Shown here: positions 63,705 through 64,000 of the stretch, one piece after another
Numbering within the stretch: the first letter of the stretch is position 1
Layout of the letters: each line of letters starts with the position of its first letter
NCBI GenBank assembly: GCA_951640165.1
Contig: OX621250.1
Location: forward strand, 14,161,501-14,225,500
Length of the DNA: 64,000 nucleotides
Reading direction: 5' to 3'
From: Pseudoips prasinana
Taxonomy: Eukaryota > Arthropoda > Insecta > Lepidoptera > Nolidae
Notes under the pieces: model-generated
Databases searched by the model: none
What the model was told of the DNA's origin: nothing
Seen by the model: only the letters and a program-made list of their open reading frames with translations
Translations under genes and position numbers: made by a program

Positions 63705-64000
63705 CTGAAACAAAGATTGAATAAATGAAGTTTAAACACATTTCTAATTCTGTCTTTTTACTTCAGCGGCCCCAGACCTATGGACGGAAACTTGACTTGA
63801 CTGCATGTGTGGCAAAGCGGCTAAGGCCTCGCCGCTTCGTGTCGCGGGTTCGAGTCCCACCCCGGACAACTATTTGTGTGACCAAATTTCCTATATACTA
63901 TTTTTCTTTTATAAATACATACTTATATAGATAATTGATATTTAAATAAGATTTAGAAGAAAGCTGCAATAACCTTTATTATATTTGAATCTTGCATTTA
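63705..64000 (-). other. CHID1-like intron running off the window
   Basis: No further exon before the right edge. It holds a family B SINE head at 63800-63883 and, at 63747-63768, a short word shared with 25778-25800. Confidence 0.7.
63800..63883 (+). mobile_element. tRNA-derived SINE family B, 5' part
   Basis: 'actgcatgtgtggcaaagcg' (A-box side), 'gtcgcgggttcgagtcccac' (B box), 'caactatttgtgtgacc'. The body is truncated. Confidence 0.8.

Overview
The window looks like nuclear DNA from a lepidopteran insect. It is AT-rich, has spliced genes with insect-type GT/AG introns, and is crowded with mobile elements of the kinds common in moth and butterfly genomes: tRNA-derived SINEs, 5S rRNA-derived SINEs, RTE- and Jockey/CR1-type LINE ends, and palindromic MITEs. 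The order is a confident call. A nymphalid-like butterfly is only an impression from the repeat set.

Only two host protein genes are supported, both in the last 11 kb, and they are arranged tail to tail. On the + strand, a six-exon coding region (53733-61581) encodes a complete 324-residue membrane-anchored short-chain dehydrogenase/reductase of the retinol dehydrogenase / SDR16C type. All splice phases close and all catalytic motifs are present. On the - strand, the last two coding exons (63467-63704 and 62316-62457) encode the C-terminus of a CHID1-like (chitinase domain-containing protein 1, GH18 family) protein whose start lies beyond the right edge. A CpG-rich segment at 43640-43830, with an initiator-like motif and a strong splice donor, is a candidate promoter and untranslated first exon for the dehydrogenase gene. 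If so, a 9.9-kb intron separates it from the start codon.

Positions 1 to about 53,000 hold no recognisable host coding exon. They hold LINE 3' ends (1-240, 6925-7125, 17778-18514, 20605-20815, 26090-26495, 35385-36610, 36615-37290, 42815-43272), at least five tRNA-related SINE families, a 5S rRNA-derived SINE family, a roughly 141-bp palindromic MITE with about a dozen copies, other foldback elements, a hAT transposon with an intact 8-bp target-site duplication (51390-52514), and several short tandem duplications. The introns of the dehydrogenase gene carry the same element families.

The most unusual signal is a set of near-perfect inverted duplications with very small loops (8747-8796, 9442-9510, 41746-41852, 53065-53124 and others). 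In at least one of them, both arms share a base that differs from the parent repeat family. This suggests recent templated snap-back duplication rather than ageing transposon termini. No clearly new multi-gene system was found.
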